In this document: positions 1-5,717 of the stretch, in pieces
Position numbering within the stretch: position 1 is the first letter of the stretch
Layout of the letters: each line of letters starts with the position of its first letter
Assembly (NCBI GenBank): GCA_013817065.1
Contig: JACDDJ010000153.1
Location: 1-8,700 of the forward strand
Length of the DNA stretch: 8,700 bases
Origin: Acidobacteriota bacterium
GTDB taxonomy: Bacteria; Acidobacteriota; Vicinamibacteria; Vicinamibacterales; 2-12-FULL-66-21
Reading direction: 5' to 3'
Position numbers and translations under genes: made by a program
Notes under the pieces: generated by a model
What the model was told of the DNA's origin: nothing
The model's input: the letters and a program-made list of their open reading frames with translations, nothing else
Databases searched by the model: none

Positions 1-1
1 G

Positions 2-1132
2 GGAAGCCCGCGCGAGGTCGAGGGCAGGAACATCTACCTGTGCTCGCCGGAGTACATGGCGTCCTACGCCCGCCGCTTCATCAATAACGGCGTTCGCCTG
101 GTCGGCGGCTGCTGCGGCACGACACCGGACCACATCCGCCAGATCAAGTCGGCGGTGCGGGCGCTGACACCCGCAACGCCGGCCAGGGACAAGACGCCCG
201 CTGCCGCTCGTCCGGCGCCCGAGATCCGCGTCGTTCCGCGTCCGGAGAAGTCGCGGATGGCCAACGAACTCGCGCGCGGCGGATTCGTTGTCGCAGTGGA
301 GTTGCTGCCGCCGCGGGGTTATGACGCTCATGGCCTGATCGAGCAGGCGCGGCAACTTCGCATCCACGGCGTCGACCTCGTCAACATTCCGGACGGTCCG
401 CGCTCGGGTGCTCGGATGAGCGCTCTCTCGGCCTCTGTTCTCGTGCAGCAGCAGGCGGGGACCGAGACGATCCTTCACTATGCGTGTCGCGATCGGAACC
501 TGCTGGGCATGCAGTCGGACCTCCTCGGCGCTCACTCGATGGGCATCCGCAACGTCCTGCTCGTCACCGGGGACCCGCCCGCCGCGGGCGATTACCCCGA
601 CGCGACGGCCGTCTTTGATGTCGACTCGATCGGGCTCACCAACGTGGTCACCCGGCTCAATCGCGGGCTCGATATTGGCGGTCAGCCGATCGGCATGCCC
701 ACCGCGTTCCATATCGGGGTAGCGGTCAACCCTTGTTCCCTCGACCTCGACCTCGAATTTCGACGGTTCAAGTACAAGGTGGAGGCCGGGGCCGAATTCG
801 CGATCACCCAGCCGGTGTTCGACGTTGCCCCTCTCGTCGCCTTCATCGAACGCAGCGCGGCAGGGATCCCGGTGCTCGCCGCGATCACGCCGCTCGAGAG
901 CCTCCGCCACGCTGAGTTCATGGCGAACGAAGTGCCGGGAGTGTGTGTACCGGCCGCCATCGTGGAGCGAATGCGCGAAGCGGAGAGGGACGGCAGGGCG
1001 GCGCAGGAAGGGCTGGCGATTGCGTCGGAACTGGCAGCCGGGGTTCGTCCGTATGTGCAAGGGATCCAGATCTCAACCGCGGTCGGCGCGGTGGAGAGTG
1101 CGCTCGGTGTGATGAAGGCCCTCGCCGCATGA
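2..1132 (+). CDS. Bifunctional homocysteine S-methyltransferase / 5,10-methylenetetrahydrofolate reductase (5' end cut off)
   Basis: The reading frame is open from base 2, so this is the C-terminal 376 residues of a larger protein; the first in-frame ATG at 56 is internal. The opening residues are the end of a homocysteine S-methyltransferase (Pfam S-methyl_trans) domain: the GGCCGT motif at 104-121 supplies the paired cysteines (visible residues 37-38) that bind zinc in this family. An Ala/Pro-rich linker of about 35 residues leads into a complete MetF-type domain from about residue 84. Its signatures are ELLPPR (Glu100, equivalent to the catalytic Glu28 of E. coli MetF), His159 in HYACRDRN, VTGDPP with Asp191 (FAD/folate region) and Gln270 in TQPVFD. 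The domain order matches B. subtilis YitJ. The MetF half reduces methylene-THF to methyl-THF, and the HCY half methylates homocysteine to methionine; the methyl donor of the HCY half cannot be read from this fragment. It is cytosolic. The stop is TGA at 1130. Confidence 0.95.
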   Translation, partial: GSPREVEGRNIYLCSPEYMASYARRFINNGVRLVGGCCGTTPDHIRQIKSAVRALTPATPARDKTPAAARPAPEIRVVPRPEKSRMANELARGGFVVAVELLPPRGYDAHGLIEQARQLRIHGVDLVNIPDGPRSGARMSALSASVLVQQQAGTETILHYACRDRNLLGMQSDLLGAHSMGIRNVLLVTGDPPAAGDYPDATAVFDVDSIGLTNVVTRLNRGLDIGGQPIGMPTAFHIGVAVNPCSLDLDLEFRRFKYKVEAGAEFAITQPVFDVAPLVAFIERSAAGIPVLAAITPLESLRHAEFMANEVPGVCVPAAIVERMREAERDGRAAQEGLAIASELAAGVRPYVQGIQISTAVGAVESALGVMKALAA

Positions 1133-1185
1133 GGCGGGGATTGATGGGCTCGATCGCCGGCCTGGAAACATGGGCCGTCGTTTGC

Positions 1186-1215
1186 TTGCCCCTGTGTAGG
1201 CCATCGGGTTATAGT
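1186..1215 (+). promoter_or_regulatory. Candidate sigma70-type promoter for the methyltransferase gene
   Basis: TATAGT at 1210-1215 resembles a -10 box, and TTGCCC at 1186-1191 gives a -35 match with an 18 bp spacer. Transcription would start near 1222, leaving a leader of only about 7 nt before the ATG at 1229. That ATG has no Shine-Dalgarno sequence. The call rests on motif inspection only. Confidence 0.4.
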
Positions 1216-1228
1216 CGCAACTCTTCTT

Positions 1229-1930
1229 ATGCCCTTATTTGATCGCAAAACGCCGTCCGAGGACGAAGTGGTTTCTGGCTCCGATGCGGGCACCCGCGCC
1301 CTGTCGGTTGCTGCTGTCGAAAACGACTTTGTGGAGGGGGTGTATGACAAGCTGGCGAAGGTCTACGACCTGACGTTTGGTCCGACGCTTCATCCCGGCC
1401 GTTTGCAGGCCATCCAGCGGATGAATATCCAGGCTGGTGAGCGCGTGCTCGAGGTGGGCGTTGGAACAGGCATCAACCTGTCGCTCTATCCCAAGGACTG
1501 CTCGGTCACCGGAATCGACTTCTCGGGCTCGATGCTGGAGAAGGCGCGCGAGCGCGCCGCCCGGAAGGGGATCCGCAACATGCGGCTCCTCCAGATGGAC
1601 GCCGGCGACCTCAAGTTCGCCGATGATTCCTTCGACATCGTCTACGCGCCTTACCTCGTCAGCGTCGTCCCTGATCCGGTCAAGGTGGCGCAGGAGATGA
1701 GCCGCGTCTGCCGTCCCGGCGGGCGTGTGATCATCCTCAACCACTTCCTGAGCCCGAGTCCTATTCTGTCGAAGCTCGAGCGGATGATCTCGCCGTACAC
1801 GATCCACATCGGCTTCAAAGCCGATCTCGACTTGCCCGCGTTTCTGGCCCAGGCGGACCTGGAACCTGTCTCGATCGAGAAGGTCAACATTCCGCGGCTC
1901 TGGTCTCTCGTTACGTGCGTCAAGGACTGA
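1229..1930 (+). CDS. Class I SAM-dependent methyltransferase, probable PmtA-type phosphatidylethanolamine N-methyltransferase
   Basis: This 233-residue soluble protein has a Rossmann methyltransferase fold. Motif I is VLEVGVGTG (residues 73-81), the acidic SAM-ribose residue is Asp97 in GIDFS, Asp124 sits in LQMDAGD, and the post-motif strand is CRPGGRVIILNHF (161-173). The family resemblance is to Rhodobacter-type PmtA, which methylates phosphatidylethanolamine stepwise to phosphatidylcholine using SAM. The features I associate with that group are the YDLTFGPTLHPGR entry helix (46-58), the EVGVGTG spelling, SVVPDP (145-150) and the NHF tripeptide. The first 34 residues are a charged extension before the conserved VYDKLAKVYD start. 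ATG 1229 was chosen because it follows a -10-like box and no better start with a Shine-Dalgarno exists. The next gene begins 25 bp downstream, so the two are probably co-transcribed. A general ubiquinone/menaquinone-type methyltransferase is the alternative; the methyltransferase class is secure, the substrate less so. Confidence 0.85.
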   Translation: MPLFDRKTPSEDEVVSGSDAGTRALSVAAVENDFVEGVYDKLAKVYDLTFGPTLHPGRLQAIQRMNIQAGERVLEVGVGTGINLSLYPKDCSVTGIDFSGSMLEKARERAARKGIRNMRLLQMDAGDLKFADDSFDIVYAPYLVSVVPDPVKVAQEMSRVCRPGGRVIILNHFLSPSPILSKLERMISPYTIHIGFKADLDLPAFLAQADLEPVSIEKVNIPRLWSLVTCVKD

Positions 1931-1955
1931 ACGCCTAAAGCAGGCCGCGCACTGA

Positions 1956-3362
1956 ATGCCGTTCTGGGCGAGACTCGTCGACGGCCTGGTGGTGGCCCTC
2001 GTTGCGCTGGCCGGTTTCGTTTTAGTCTTCGGGGGTTTCACTCTCGAGCTCGCTTCGGCTCGTCTTTCCAGCCACTCGATCTTCCGGCCCCTCCTGATCG
2101 CCCTTGTGCTCGCGACGGTGCGCCACGCCCGGTGCCGCGAGCAGCCGCTGCACCATCGCCTGCGCGCCTGGGCCACGCGATTCGCGGAGGCCCCGCGCTC
2201 CTCCCTGATGTTGATCGTGCTGGGCTCTCGCTTCGCGGTGCTCGCGGTGGGATTTTTCGCGGTGATCTCCTTTGGTATTCCGAAGGAAGGTCCGTTCGTG
2301 GTCTCCCGCGATCCGCTGGCAAATCTGCCGGCCCGGTACGATGCGGGTTGGTACGGCGGGATTGCGACCGACGGCTACCGGGTCGAGGGCGGCTACGACC
2401 TGCAACAGAACTTTGCCTTCTTCCCGGCGTACCCGATGTTGATGCGGGTCGGCGGGTATGCGCTGGGCGCGTTCGACGAGCGCGCGTCGAACGAGCAACG
2501 CACGGGGCGGGCGCTCTGGGCCGGCACGCTGATCTCGATCGCCGCATTCGCGTGGGCGCTCGCGTTCCTGCACCGGCTTACAGTGGAGATGATCGGCCTG
2601 CCCGAAGCGAACGTGGCGCTCGCCTTGATTGCTGCGTATCCGTTCGCCGTCTTCTTCAGCGCGCCCTATACCGAATCGCTGTTCCTGCTCGCTGCCGTGG
2701 CCGCCTTCTATCGCTTCCGCCGGCAGGAGTGGCTCAGCGCCGCCGCCTGGGGCTTGCTGGTCGGCCTCACGCGACCCAACGGATGCATGCTCAGCGTCGT
2801 GCTGGTCTGCATAATCGGCGAGCACCTGTGGCAGCGACGGCGCTCCGCCGCGCGGGAGCCGTACAACCTGCCGCTCGCGGCCATGGCAGCGGCCGCGCCA
2901 GGGATCGGTATGCTGGCGTTCGCCGCCTACGTCCGGTCGCTGACCGGCGACTGGCTCGGCTGGATCCGTGTGCAGCAGGCATGGGGACGCGACAGCAGCG
3001 CAGCCCCGTCGATACCAACGTTTATCAATTGGCTCAACGAGGGCGTCCTGCTCAATGTCATCTCGCGGCGGCCTGACGACTCTCTGAACGCGGTCGGCCT
3101 GATATTTGTGGTGTTGATGCTGTGGCCGGTGTTCCGTCACGTCGGCTTCGCCGCTGCTATGTTCGTGGTAGTGAACATAGGCCCTGCCGTCCTCTCAGGC
3201 GGGGTGCTTTCGATCGGCCGATTGAGCGCGACGATGTTTCCGGTGTTCATCGCTCTGGCGGCCCTCCTGCCGCGGCTCTGGCTCGTTCCACTCGTCATCG
3301 CGTGGGCCCTCGGTCAGGGGTTGGTGGCCGCGCTGTTCTTCACATGGCGGCCCCCGTTCTGA
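1956..3362 (+). CDS. PIG-V-like GT-C mannosyltransferase family integral membrane protein
   Basis: This 468-residue protein is highly hydrophobic, with about ten or more membrane segments (for example around 8-30, 83-106, 187-205, 217-235, 277-293, 306-327, 381-415 and 425-463). The large loop after the third segment carries RYDAGWYGGIATDGY (127-141), the position of the lumenal or periplasmic acidic residue used by GT-C glycosyltransferases (Asp129). It continues with QNFAFFPAYP (151-160). Further in are the PYTESLF (237-243) and TRPNG (272-276) motifs and a late SIGRLSATMFPVF segment (419-431). This set is characteristic of bacterial relatives of PIG-V (GT76/PF04188), which transfer a sugar, usually mannose, from a polyprenyl-phosphate donor on the outer face of the cytoplasmic membrane. 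The acceptor cannot be read from sequence. ATG 1956 has only a weak AGCAGG upstream. It lies 25 bp after the methyltransferase stop, which suggests one operon. The GT2 gene at 3643 could make its donor. Confidence 0.85.
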   Translation: MPFWARLVDGLVVALVALAGFVLVFGGFTLELASARLSSHSIFRPLLIALVLATVRHARCREQPLHHRLRAWATRFAEAPRSSLMLIVLGSRFAVLAVGFFAVISFGIPKEGPFVVSRDPLANLPARYDAGWYGGIATDGYRVEGGYDLQQNFAFFPAYPMLMRVGGYALGAFDERASNEQRTGRALWAGTLISIAAFAWALAFLHRLTVEMIGLPEANVALALIAAYPFAVFFSAPYTESLFLLAAVAAFYRFRRQEWLSAAAWGLLVGLTRPNGCMLSVVLVCIIGEHLWQRRRSAAREPYNLPLAAMAAAAPGIGMLAFAAYVRSLTGDWLGWIRVQQAWGRDSSAAPSIPTFINWLNEGVLLNVISRRPDDSLNAVGLIFVVLMLWPVFRHVGFAAAMFVVVNIGPAVLSGGVLSIGRLSATMFPVFIALAALLPRLWLVPLVIAWALGQGLVAALFFTWRPPF

Positions 3363-3646
3363 TACGTGTTTTTAGAAAGGCTCCTCCAGCGGGTTTGATC
3401 GCCGCCATCTTCATGGCGTGCTCCTTCCCCACCCCGATTGCGGCTCATGGCGAGAATCTGCGACGGGTCAACGTCACGAGGCGGCCGCTCGGCGCGGTTG
3501 CCGAATGCCTTCGCCGAGTGAACCCGGAATGCGCGGCCGCGTATGCGCCGGTCTCGGAGGCAGCCTTTCTTCATCCGTCCTTCTGCCCGGACCGTTCAGG
3601 GGTTGTGGTACCGCGGCCGGTTCGAGCGTACGATAGCGGCGCGTGA
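3344..3646 (+). CDS. Doubtful small ORF (100 aa) with a signal-peptide-like N-terminus
   Basis: This ORF begins inside the last codons of the GT-C gene and ends with a TGA at 3644-3646, overlapping the GTG start of the GT2 gene by four bases (GTGA), an arrangement typical of translational coupling. ATG 3344 has a basic start (RVFRK) followed by a hydrophobic run, LIAAIFMACSFPTPIAA, which could be a signal peptide with cleavage near AAH. The rest is Cys-containing (four Cys in total) and shows no domain I recognise. No Shine-Dalgarno sequence precedes 3344; alternative starts are TTG 3395 and ATG 3413. Against it, this frame is also open further upstream only as a shadow of the GT-C gene, and the region contains a possible promoter for the GT2 gene. 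I rate it more likely non-coding than coding. Confidence 0.2.
   Translation: MAAPVLIRVFRKAPPAGLIAAIFMACSFPTPIAAHGENLRRVNVTRRPLGAVAECLRRVNPECAAAYAPVSEAAFLHPSFCPDRSGVVVPRPVRAYDSGA
3363..3642. other. 280 bp spacer between the GT-C and GT2 genes
   Basis: This is the longest gap between secure genes in the window. It contains the body of the doubtful small ORF and, at its right end, a -10-like hexamer next to the GT2 start. I see no clear terminator hairpin after the GT-C stop, no repeat and no RNA-like structure. It could be an untranslated spacer with a promoter, or a small gene. Confidence 0.5.
3603..3634 (+). promoter_or_regulatory. Candidate promoter for the GT2 gene, giving a leaderless GTG start
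   Basis: TACGAT at 3629-3634 lies eight bases before the GTG at 3643, so the first transcribed base could be the start codon itself. The best -35-like hexamer, TTGTGG at 3603-3608, is 20 bp away, which is longer than the ideal 17. There is no Shine-Dalgarno sequence, which fits a leaderless start. Motif inspection only. Confidence 0.3.
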
Positions 3647-4389
3647 ACGCCAGACCAGCACTTGCGATCGTTATCCCCGCGTACAACGAAGCGGCCGGCA
3701 TCGAGGCCAGCGTCAATGAACTGCGCGGCTATCTCGCCTCACGTCCGTGGACCTGGGAGATCCGCATCGTGGATGACGGCTCGACCGATCGAACCGCGAC
3801 GATCGTCGAGGCGATCGAGCGCGGTGATCCCCGGATCCGGCTGCAGCGCGAACCGCATCGCGGCAAGGGAGCGGCGGTGCGGGCCGGCTTCCTGGCCTCC
3901 ACCGCCGACTACCGGTTCCTCTGCGATGCCGACCTCTCGGTGCCGGTGCACGAACTGGTGCACTTCATGCCACCCGCGCTCGGCGATGCCGACATTGCGA
4001 TCGGCACGCGTGAAGGCGCCGGCGCGCGCCGTGTCGGCGAGCCGTTGTCGCGTCACCTCGCCGGCCGCGCCTTCAATGCTGTCGTTCGCACGCTGACGGT
4101 GCCGGGCATCCAGGACACGCAGTGCGGCTTCAAGATGTTCACGGCGGCGGCGACCGAGGCCGTGTTTCCGAGTCTCACGGTGGATGGCTGGGCCTTCGAC
4201 ATCGAAGTCCTCTACGTGGCACGGCTGCGTGGCTTGCGCATCCGCGAGGTCCCGATCGAATGGCACCTCCGGGCCGATTCGCGTCTGCGCATGTTCCCCG
4301 ACAGCCTCAGGATGTTGCGTGAGGTGTTCCGGATCCGTCTTGGCGCCCGCCGCGGTGTTTACGATAAGGCACGGTCGCGCAGCCGATGA
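3643..4389 (+). CDS. GT2 polyprenyl-phosphate sugar synthase (dolichyl-phosphate beta-glucosyltransferase/ALG5-like)
   Basis: This 248-residue protein is a family 2 (GT-A) glycosyltransferase. It shows AIVIPAYNE near the N-terminus, VDDGSTD for nucleotide binding, GKGAAVRAG, and the DxD-type metal/nucleotide-sugar motif DADLS (Asp95, Asp97). Later come GIQDTQCGFKMF and DGWAFDIEVLYVARLRG followed by EVPIEWH, the signature of ALG5-type dolichyl-phosphate glucose synthases and close DPM1-type relatives. Such enzymes use UDP-glucose or GDP-mannose to charge a polyprenyl phosphate on the cytoplasmic face of the membrane. There is no C-terminal membrane domain, so it would act as a membrane-associated soluble enzyme. 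The donor sugar is not decidable by eye. The GTG start at 3643 is placed by the family N-terminus and the adjacent -10-like box. Downstream it converges with the M24 peptidase gene across 22 bp. The GT-C gene upstream is a natural user of its product. Confidence 0.9.
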   Translation: MNARPALAIVIPAYNEAAGIEASVNELRGYLASRPWTWEIRIVDDGSTDRTATIVEAIERGDPRIRLQREPHRGKGAAVRAGFLASTADYRFLCDADLSVPVHELVHFMPPALGDADIAIGTREGAGARRVGEPLSRHLAGRAFNAVVRTLTVPGIQDTQCGFKMFTAAATEAVFPSLTVDGWAFDIEVLYVARLRGLRIREVPIEWHLRADSRLRMFPDSLRMLREVFRIRLGARRGVYDKARSRSR

Positions 4390-4392
4390 TCA

Positions 4393-4411
4393 CGCGCAGC
4401 GGTTCTGCGCG
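4393..4411. terminator. Hairpin in the gap between two convergent genes, possible shared terminator
   Basis: CGCGCAG (4393-4399) and CTGCGCG (4405-4411) form a perfect 7 bp GC-rich stem with a 5-base loop (CGGTT). It fills nearly the whole 22 bp between the GT2 stop and the M24 peptidase stop, so it could act on both strands. No T-rich tract follows on either strand, so a classical intrinsic terminator is not shown. Confidence 0.35.
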
Positions 4412-5677
4412 CTAGAACGGGGCCTCTAGTGAGGTGGACTGCGGCGTGAAGAGCCGGGCGCCGTCTTCGGTGATCACCATGTCGTCCTCGAGGCGGACGC
4501 CGAATTCTCCGCGCAGGTAGATCCCCGGTTCGTCGCTGAAGGTCATCCCCGGACGCAGCGGCGTCGTGTTGCCTCGCACGAGATAGGGCCACTCGTGCCA
4601 GTCCATGCCGATGCCGTGACCGACCCGGTGGGTGAAGTACTTGTAGTCGGGGCCGTAACCGGCATCGACGATGACCTTGCGGGCGGCGGCGTCGACCGCC
4701 TCACAGGCCACGCCCGGTTTCGCGGCCGCGAGCGCGGCATCCTGTGCCTTGCGCTCGATGTCGAAGACCTGCTTCATCTTGTCGGTGGCCTTGCCGAGGA
4801 CGAACGTGCGGCTCAGATCCGACTGGTAACCCTCGATGTTGCAGCCACCGTCGATCAGCAGGATCGTGCCTTCCTTCACGACCTGCGGCGTGATCGACCC
4901 GTGCGGCAGTGCCGAGAACTCGCCGACCTGCACACCAGCGCCACCTTCAAAGCCGAGGCGCGCGTGGGCTGATGACACCAGCCGCGCGAAATCGTTCTGG
5001 GTCATCCCTTCCTTGAGGGACTTGTAGGCCGCTTCGTACGCCTTCAGCGTCACGTTTGAGGCGAGCTGCATCAGCTCGAGCTCGTGGGCATCCTTGATCA
5101 TCCGGCAGCCGCCGGTCACTGGCGTGCCGCTGGTCAGCGTGATCCCGTTCGCTGCCTTGGCAACGCCATCGCTGAATACGAACTTGACCGTTTCCTCGAT
5201 GCCGAGCCGTCCAGTGCGGATGCCGCGGTCCTGCAGACCCTGCGCGACGCGCTGATACGGGCTCTCGTGCTCGTGCCAGGTGCGGACGTCGGCGGTCCCG
5301 GCGAATGGTCCGAGCGCGATCTGCTCGCGCGCGCGGTCCTCTTCGAAGGCCGGACAGACGAAGAATGGTTCACCCTTCGCGGGGATCACACACGTGAACA
5401 GCCGCTCGCCGCCAGACCAGTTGATGTTGGTGAAATAGATCAGCGACATGCCGCTGCACAGCATCAGCGCATCGATCTTCTCTTCGGCCATCAGGCGGCG
5501 CGCTTTCTCGACCCGTCCACGGCGCTCGTCGGCCGTGATCGGCCTCGCTTGCGAGCGCATCGACGTCAATGCCCGGATCGCGGGCGGCGCCTCTGCCTGC
5601 TGCGCCTCGAGCCGTGACGTCCCCACCAGCGCTGCGGTTGCGCCTGCACCCCACAGGAAAGTCCGTCGTGTAACCAT
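4412..5677 (-). CDS. Tat-exported M24 family metallopeptidase (Xaa-Pro aminopeptidase/prolidase-like)
   Basis: This 421-residue protein begins with a twin-arginine signal: TRRTFLWG (residues 3-10), a hydrophobic stretch AGATAALVGT, and a likely cleavage site after LEA (around residue 25). It is therefore expected to be folded in the cytoplasm and exported. Residues about 50-185 form a creatinase/prolidase N-terminal domain, and about 200-410 the pita-bread M24 catalytic domain. All five dinuclear metal ligands are present: Asp276 (LIDGG), Asp287 (SDLSRTF), His354 (VGHGIG), Glu383 (DEPG) and Glu397 (RLEDD). The supporting histidines are His259 (LPHG) and His361 (HEWP). Such enzymes cleave the bond before proline in dipeptides or at peptide N-termini, usually with Mn or Co. 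ATG 5677 gives the complete Tat signal. A -10-like TATAGG lies 11 bp upstream. The upstream gene ends 36 bp away, so read-through is also possible. Prolidase versus aminopeptidase P activity is not settled. Confidence 0.93.
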   Translation of the reverse strand: MVTRRTFLWGAGATAALVGTSRLEAQQAEAPPAIRALTSMRSQARPITADERRGRVEKARRLMAEEKIDALMLCSGMSLIYFTNINWSGGERLFTCVIPAKGEPFFVCPAFEEDRAREQIALGPFAGTADVRTWHEHESPYQRVAQGLQDRGIRTGRLGIEETVKFVFSDGVAKAANGITLTSGTPVTGGCRMIKDAHELELMQLASNVTLKAYEAAYKSLKEGMTQNDFARLVSSAHARLGFEGGAGVQVGEFSALPHGSITPQVVKEGTILLIDGGCNIEGYQSDLSRTFVLGKATDKMKQVFDIERKAQDAALAAAKPGVACEAVDAAARKVIVDAGYGPDYKYFTHRVGHGIGMDWHEWPYLVRGNTTPLRPGMTFSDEPGIYLRGEFGVRLEDDMVITEDGARLFTPQSTSLEAPF

Positions 5678-5688
5678 GGTTCAGAGAG

Positions 5689-5717
5689 CCTATAGGAAAA
5701 GGCGGGCCGCAGGCTAA
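5689..5717 (-). promoter_or_regulatory. Candidate promoter for the M24 peptidase gene
   Basis: On the minus strand TATAGG (5689-5694) lies 17 bp downstream of TTAGCC (5712-5717), which overlaps the stop codon of the preceding gene. The start site would fall about 5 bases before the ATG at 5677, and no Shine-Dalgarno sequence is present. The -10 is part of the 8 bp palindrome CCTATAGG (5689-5696). The -35 match is only 3 of 6. Confidence 0.35.

Noticed and set aside
1155..1187. Possible terminator after the HCY-MetF gene (CGGCC, 10-base loop, GGCCG, then a slightly T-rich stretch)
   Set aside because: The stem is only 5 bp with a long loop, and the T-run is interrupted; too weak to call.
682..1350. 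Minus-strand reading frame across the MetF end and the next gene start
   Set aside because: It overlaps conserved MetF coding sequence and shows no domain; a shadow.
1235..2176. Minus-strand reading frame (313 codons) opposite the methyltransferase gene
   Set aside because: It spans two plus-strand genes and their junction, is Arg-rich and low in complexity, and has no domain; it is a shadow.
2132..3076. Plus-strand alternative frame (314 codons) inside the GT-C gene
   Set aside because: Its translation is Arg/Gly/Ala-rich with no membrane segments or motifs, while the overlapping frame is the genuine polytopic protein.
2022..3140. Long minus-strand reading frame (372 codons) opposite the GT-C gene
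   Set aside because: The plus strand encodes a clear PIG-V-like protein with family motifs. The antisense translation is Arg/His/Gln-rich, without recognisable domains, as expected for a shadow in high-GC DNA.
5084..5617. Plus-strand reading frame opposite the M24 peptidase
   Set aside because: The minus strand carries the full metal-ligand set of an M24 enzyme; this frame has no recognisable motif.
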